Below, in pieces: positions 4,830 to 6,457 of a DNA stretch of 6,457 nt. The notes beneath the pieces are model-generated. The model was not told the DNA's origin and made no database searches. It saw only the letters and a program-made list of their open reading frames with translations. Origin of the DNA: CAYGWP01 sp964353455 (lineage in GTDB: Bacteria; Planctomycetota; Phycisphaerae; FEN-1346); assembly GCA_964353455.1 (NCBI GenBank), contig CAYGWP010000127.1:1-6457 (forward strand). The letters run 5' to 3'. Made by a program: the position numbers and the translations under genes. Every line of letters begins with the position of its first letter. Position 1 is the first letter of the stretch.

Positions 4830-5729
4830 TTAGAGACGTTGTTTGCGTTCGCGGAGGAAGCGGGAGAGGGCGGCGTCGAAGGGGGTGCTGGTGGTCATGG
4901 CGGCGAAGTCACCGCCGAGGTCGCGGATGGTGCGTTCGTACAGGCCGACGAACTCGCCTAAGCGGCGGGTGTACTCGGCGCGGATGGAATCGGCGTCGGT
5001 GGCGATGCGGGCGCCCGTCTCGGGGTCCTCCAAAATCACCGGGCCGCCGAAGTCGAGTTGCCGCTCGGCCGCGTCGAGAATCTGAAACACGATCAGGTCG
5101 TGCCCGTGATGGGCAAGGTGTTTCATTGCCGCCAGCACCGGCCCCGGTTCATCGACGAGGTCCGACAGAAGGACCATGACGCTGCGGCGTTTCACGCGCC
5201 GGGCGATCGCCTCGAGGCCCGGTGCAAGGTCGGTCCGCCCGGCGCCATCGGCTTGGGCGAGTTCCGCCAGGACCCGCACGAGTTGCCTGCGGCCAGAGCG
5301 CGGCCGGAGGAACCGCGCAAGGCCGGTCCCGATGATGCCGAGGCCGACCGCATCGTGCTGCCGCACGAGCAGGTGCCCGATGGCGGCGGCCAACGCGGTG
5401 GCGTACTGGAGTTTGGTCATCGCGCCCTCGCGCGAGGCATAGCCCATGCTGCGGCTGGTATCGACCAGGAGGTATGCGGAGAGGTTGGCCTCGGCCTGGA
5501 ATGTGCGGACGTAGAGCCGGTCGGTTTTTGCCCAGGCGGTCCAGTCGAGGTTCCTGGGGTCATCGCCGGGCACGTAGCGGCGATGCTCGGCGAATTCAAG
5601 GCTGAAGCCGCGGTACGGCGAGGCGTGCAGGCCCGAGAGGAACCCCTGGACGATGAACTTTGCGCGCAGGTCGAGGCGGCTGACGCGCCGTGCGATCTCG
5701 GGGACGAGGTATTGTTCGGCAGTAAGCAT
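4830..5729 (-). CDS. DUF58 family protein (MoxR-associated, von Willebrand A-like)
   Basis: Predicted cytosolic client or adaptor of the MoxR ATPase. DUF58 proteins carry a von Willebrand A-like domain and are encoded next to moxR in most phyla. The hallmark RYVPGDDPRNLDW (51-63) is followed by TDRLYVRTFQAE (69-80), the conserved 'Y..GD..R.iDW..tAr...l.v..f..E' signature. A MIDAS-like D90-T-S-R-S94 motif and a later VMVLLSDLVDE (184-194) complete the vWA-like core. At 299 residues it has the usual length of the soluble, helix-free subgroup. The ATG at 5729 gives the normal N-terminus (LVPEIARRVSRLDLRAK), though its Shine-Dalgarno sequence is poor. It stands 174 bases downstream of moxR, an unusually long gap that is filled by an inverted repeat. 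The next expected gene, the BatA-like one, is displaced by about 2.3 kb. Exact cellular role unknown; stress, metal insertion or envelope functions are reported for relatives. Confidence 0.92.
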   Translation of the reverse strand: MLTAEQYLVPEIARRVSRLDLRAKFIVQGFLSGLHASPYRGFSLEFAEHRRYVPGDDPRNLDWTAWAKTDRLYVRTFQAEANLSAYLLVDTSRSMGYASREGAMTKLQYATALAAAIGHLLVRQHDAVGLGIIGTGLARFLRPRSGRRQLVRVLAELAQADGAGRTDLAPGLEAIARRVKRRSVMVLLSDLVDEPGPVLAAMKHLAHHGHDLIVFQILDAAERQLDFGGPVILEDPETGARIATDADSIRAEYTRRLGEFVGLYERTIRDLGGDFAAMTTSTPFDAALSRFLRERKQRL

Positions 5730-5743
5730 GTGAGGCCCAATTC

Positions 5744-5882
5744 AAACGGCAAAAAGCAAACGGCAAAAGGCAATCAAAAAGCAAACTGCAAACGGCAAAA
5801 CGTCAGGACGCGCGCACGGTCCTTTTCTTGCTGTTTGCCTTTTGCTGTTTGATTGCAGTTTGCGGTTTGCAGTTTGCCGTTT
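5744..5882. repeat. Imperfect inverted repeat with 55-bp arms between moxR and DUF58
   Basis: The left arm 5744-5798 and right arm 5828-5882 are complementary at about 46 of 55 positions by eye, with no gaps, around a 29-base loop. The arms are built of the short units GCAAAC, GGCAAAA and GCAATCAAA, so each arm is also internally repetitive (AAACGGC, GCAAACGGCAAAA, GCAAACTGC). It is A-rich on one strand in a genome of about 75% GC. RNA from the moxR operon would carry a long hairpin just before the DUF58 start (5729). Confidence 0.8.
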
Positions 5883-5903
5883 CCACATTCGACCAATGCC
5901 GTA

Positions 5904-6457
5904 CTAAACGCCGGCGGCGGCCCCGGCGAACTTGCGGACGGGCGGCTCAGGCACTTCCTTGAGGAGCCGCTGTATGACGGCCACGGAATCGAGACCCGCG
6001 GCCTCGGCGGCGAAGTTCGTGGCCACGCGATGCCTGAGCACCGGGACGGCCGCCGCGCGGATGTCATCGACGCTGACGGCGGCGCGACCGGCCATCGCCG
6101 CCAGTGCCTTCCCGGCCAGGATAAGGTGCTGCCCCGCGCGCGGCCCCGCGCCCCACTCGACCATCTCGCGGATGAAGTCGGGGGCCGTCGGGTCGCCCGG
6201 CCTGGTGGCCCGCACCAGTTTTGCCACATACGCAACAATATATCTCGATGTCGGGACAGCCAGGACGACCTCTTGGAGACCGCGTATGTGCTCTGCGCCG
6301 ATGACGGGTGCCTGCGCCTCGCCCGATTCGCCCGTCGGGACCATCAGTATCCGCTCTTCCTCGGCGGCGGTCGGGTACGGCACGTGGATGGCGAAGAGGA
6401 ATCGGTCCAGTTGGGCCTCGGGCAGCGGGTACGTGCCTTCCTGCTCGATGGGGTTCT
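5904..6457 (-). CDS. moxR: MoxR-type AAA+ ATPase, C-terminal part (5' end beyond the window)
   Basis: ATP-driven chaperone-like protein of the MoxR branch, thought to remodel DUF58/vWA partner proteins. Only the last 183 residues are in view. The frame runs off the window end, so the GTG at 6383 is not the start. It enters at NPIEQEGTYPLPEAQLDRF, the MoxR signature that includes the sensor 1 region and the arginine-containing 'EAQLDRF' block, followed by LFAIHVPYPTAAEEERIL. The C-terminal lid follows: VVLAVPTSRYIVAYVAKLVRATR, then GAGPRAGQHLILAGKALAAMAGR (sensor 2-like 'GAspRa' motif) and VSVDDIRAAAVPVLRHR with the family's conserved HR. Walker A and B lie outside. It ends with a TAG at 5904 after an Ala/Gly-rich tail. 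It heads the leftward moxR-DUF58 unit, so the promoter is outside the window. Confidence 0.93.
   Translation of the reverse strand, partial: NPIEQEGTYPLPEAQLDRFLFAIHVPYPTAAEEERILMVPTGESGEAQAPVIGAEHIRGLQEVVLAVPTSRYIVAYVAKLVRATRPGDPTAPDFIREMVEWGAGPRAGQHLILAGKALAAMAGRAAVSVDDIRAAAVPVLRHRVATNFAAEAAGLDSVAVIQRLLKEVPEPPVRKFAGAAAGV

Noticed and set aside
5058..5852. 264-codon plus-strand frame
   Set aside because: Antisense shadow of DUF58, whose signature motifs are clear on the minus strand; the frame also runs into the inverted repeat.

Overview
The window is a high-GC bacterial segment. Hand counts give 46/60 GC at 841-900 and 45/60 at 5221-5280. A block at about 2870-4750 is clearly less GC-rich (93/180 at 3481-3660). 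The gene set is moxR, DUF58 and a BatA-like protein read leftwards, plus bioF read rightwards. High GC together with many small intragenic hairpin repeats would fit a Planctomycetota-type genome, possibly a metagenome assembly. The taxonomic guess is inference only; no marker gene is present.

Layout. 1-1154 (+) is the 3' part of bioF (8-amino-7-oxononanoate synthase, biotin pathway), with extra residues encoded by palindromic repeats. 1155-1307 is a convergent intergenic spacer built largely of repeat units; two of them face each other and form a large hairpin between the genes. 1308-2516 (-) is a three-helix BatA-like membrane protein. 2517-2916 has no convincing intact gene and holds a possible transposase C-terminal remnant. 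2917-4067 (-) is an unrecognised two-gene unit, genes A and B, overlapping by ATGA and each with its own Shine-Dalgarno sequence. 4068-4829 is largely non-coding, with hairpins, a 17-bp palindrome and one possible gene fragment. 4830-5729 (-) is a DUF58 protein. 5730-5903 is a spacer almost filled by a 55-bp-arm imperfect inverted repeat. 5904-6457 (-) is the 3' part of a MoxR AAA+ ATPase.

How it fits together. MoxR, DUF58 and BatA-like proteins are normally encoded side by side, and are thought to form a membrane-associated chaperone/stress module in which the ATPase remodels von Willebrand-type clients. Here DUF58 and the BatA-like gene are separated by about 2.3 kb of different composition that carries the unknown gene pair and the possible transposase remnant. 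The simplest reading is that a horizontally acquired cassette was inserted into the operon.

The second theme is a family of short repeats ending in GGCTAAAC. They occur between genes, inside bioF twice, inside the BatA-like gene, and at the ends of both genes, where they supply C-terminal residues and/or the stop codon. They behave like protein-tolerated palindromic elements, comparable in principle to the Rickettsia palindromic elements. The two most unusual items in the window are this repeat family and the uncharacterised A-B gene pair.
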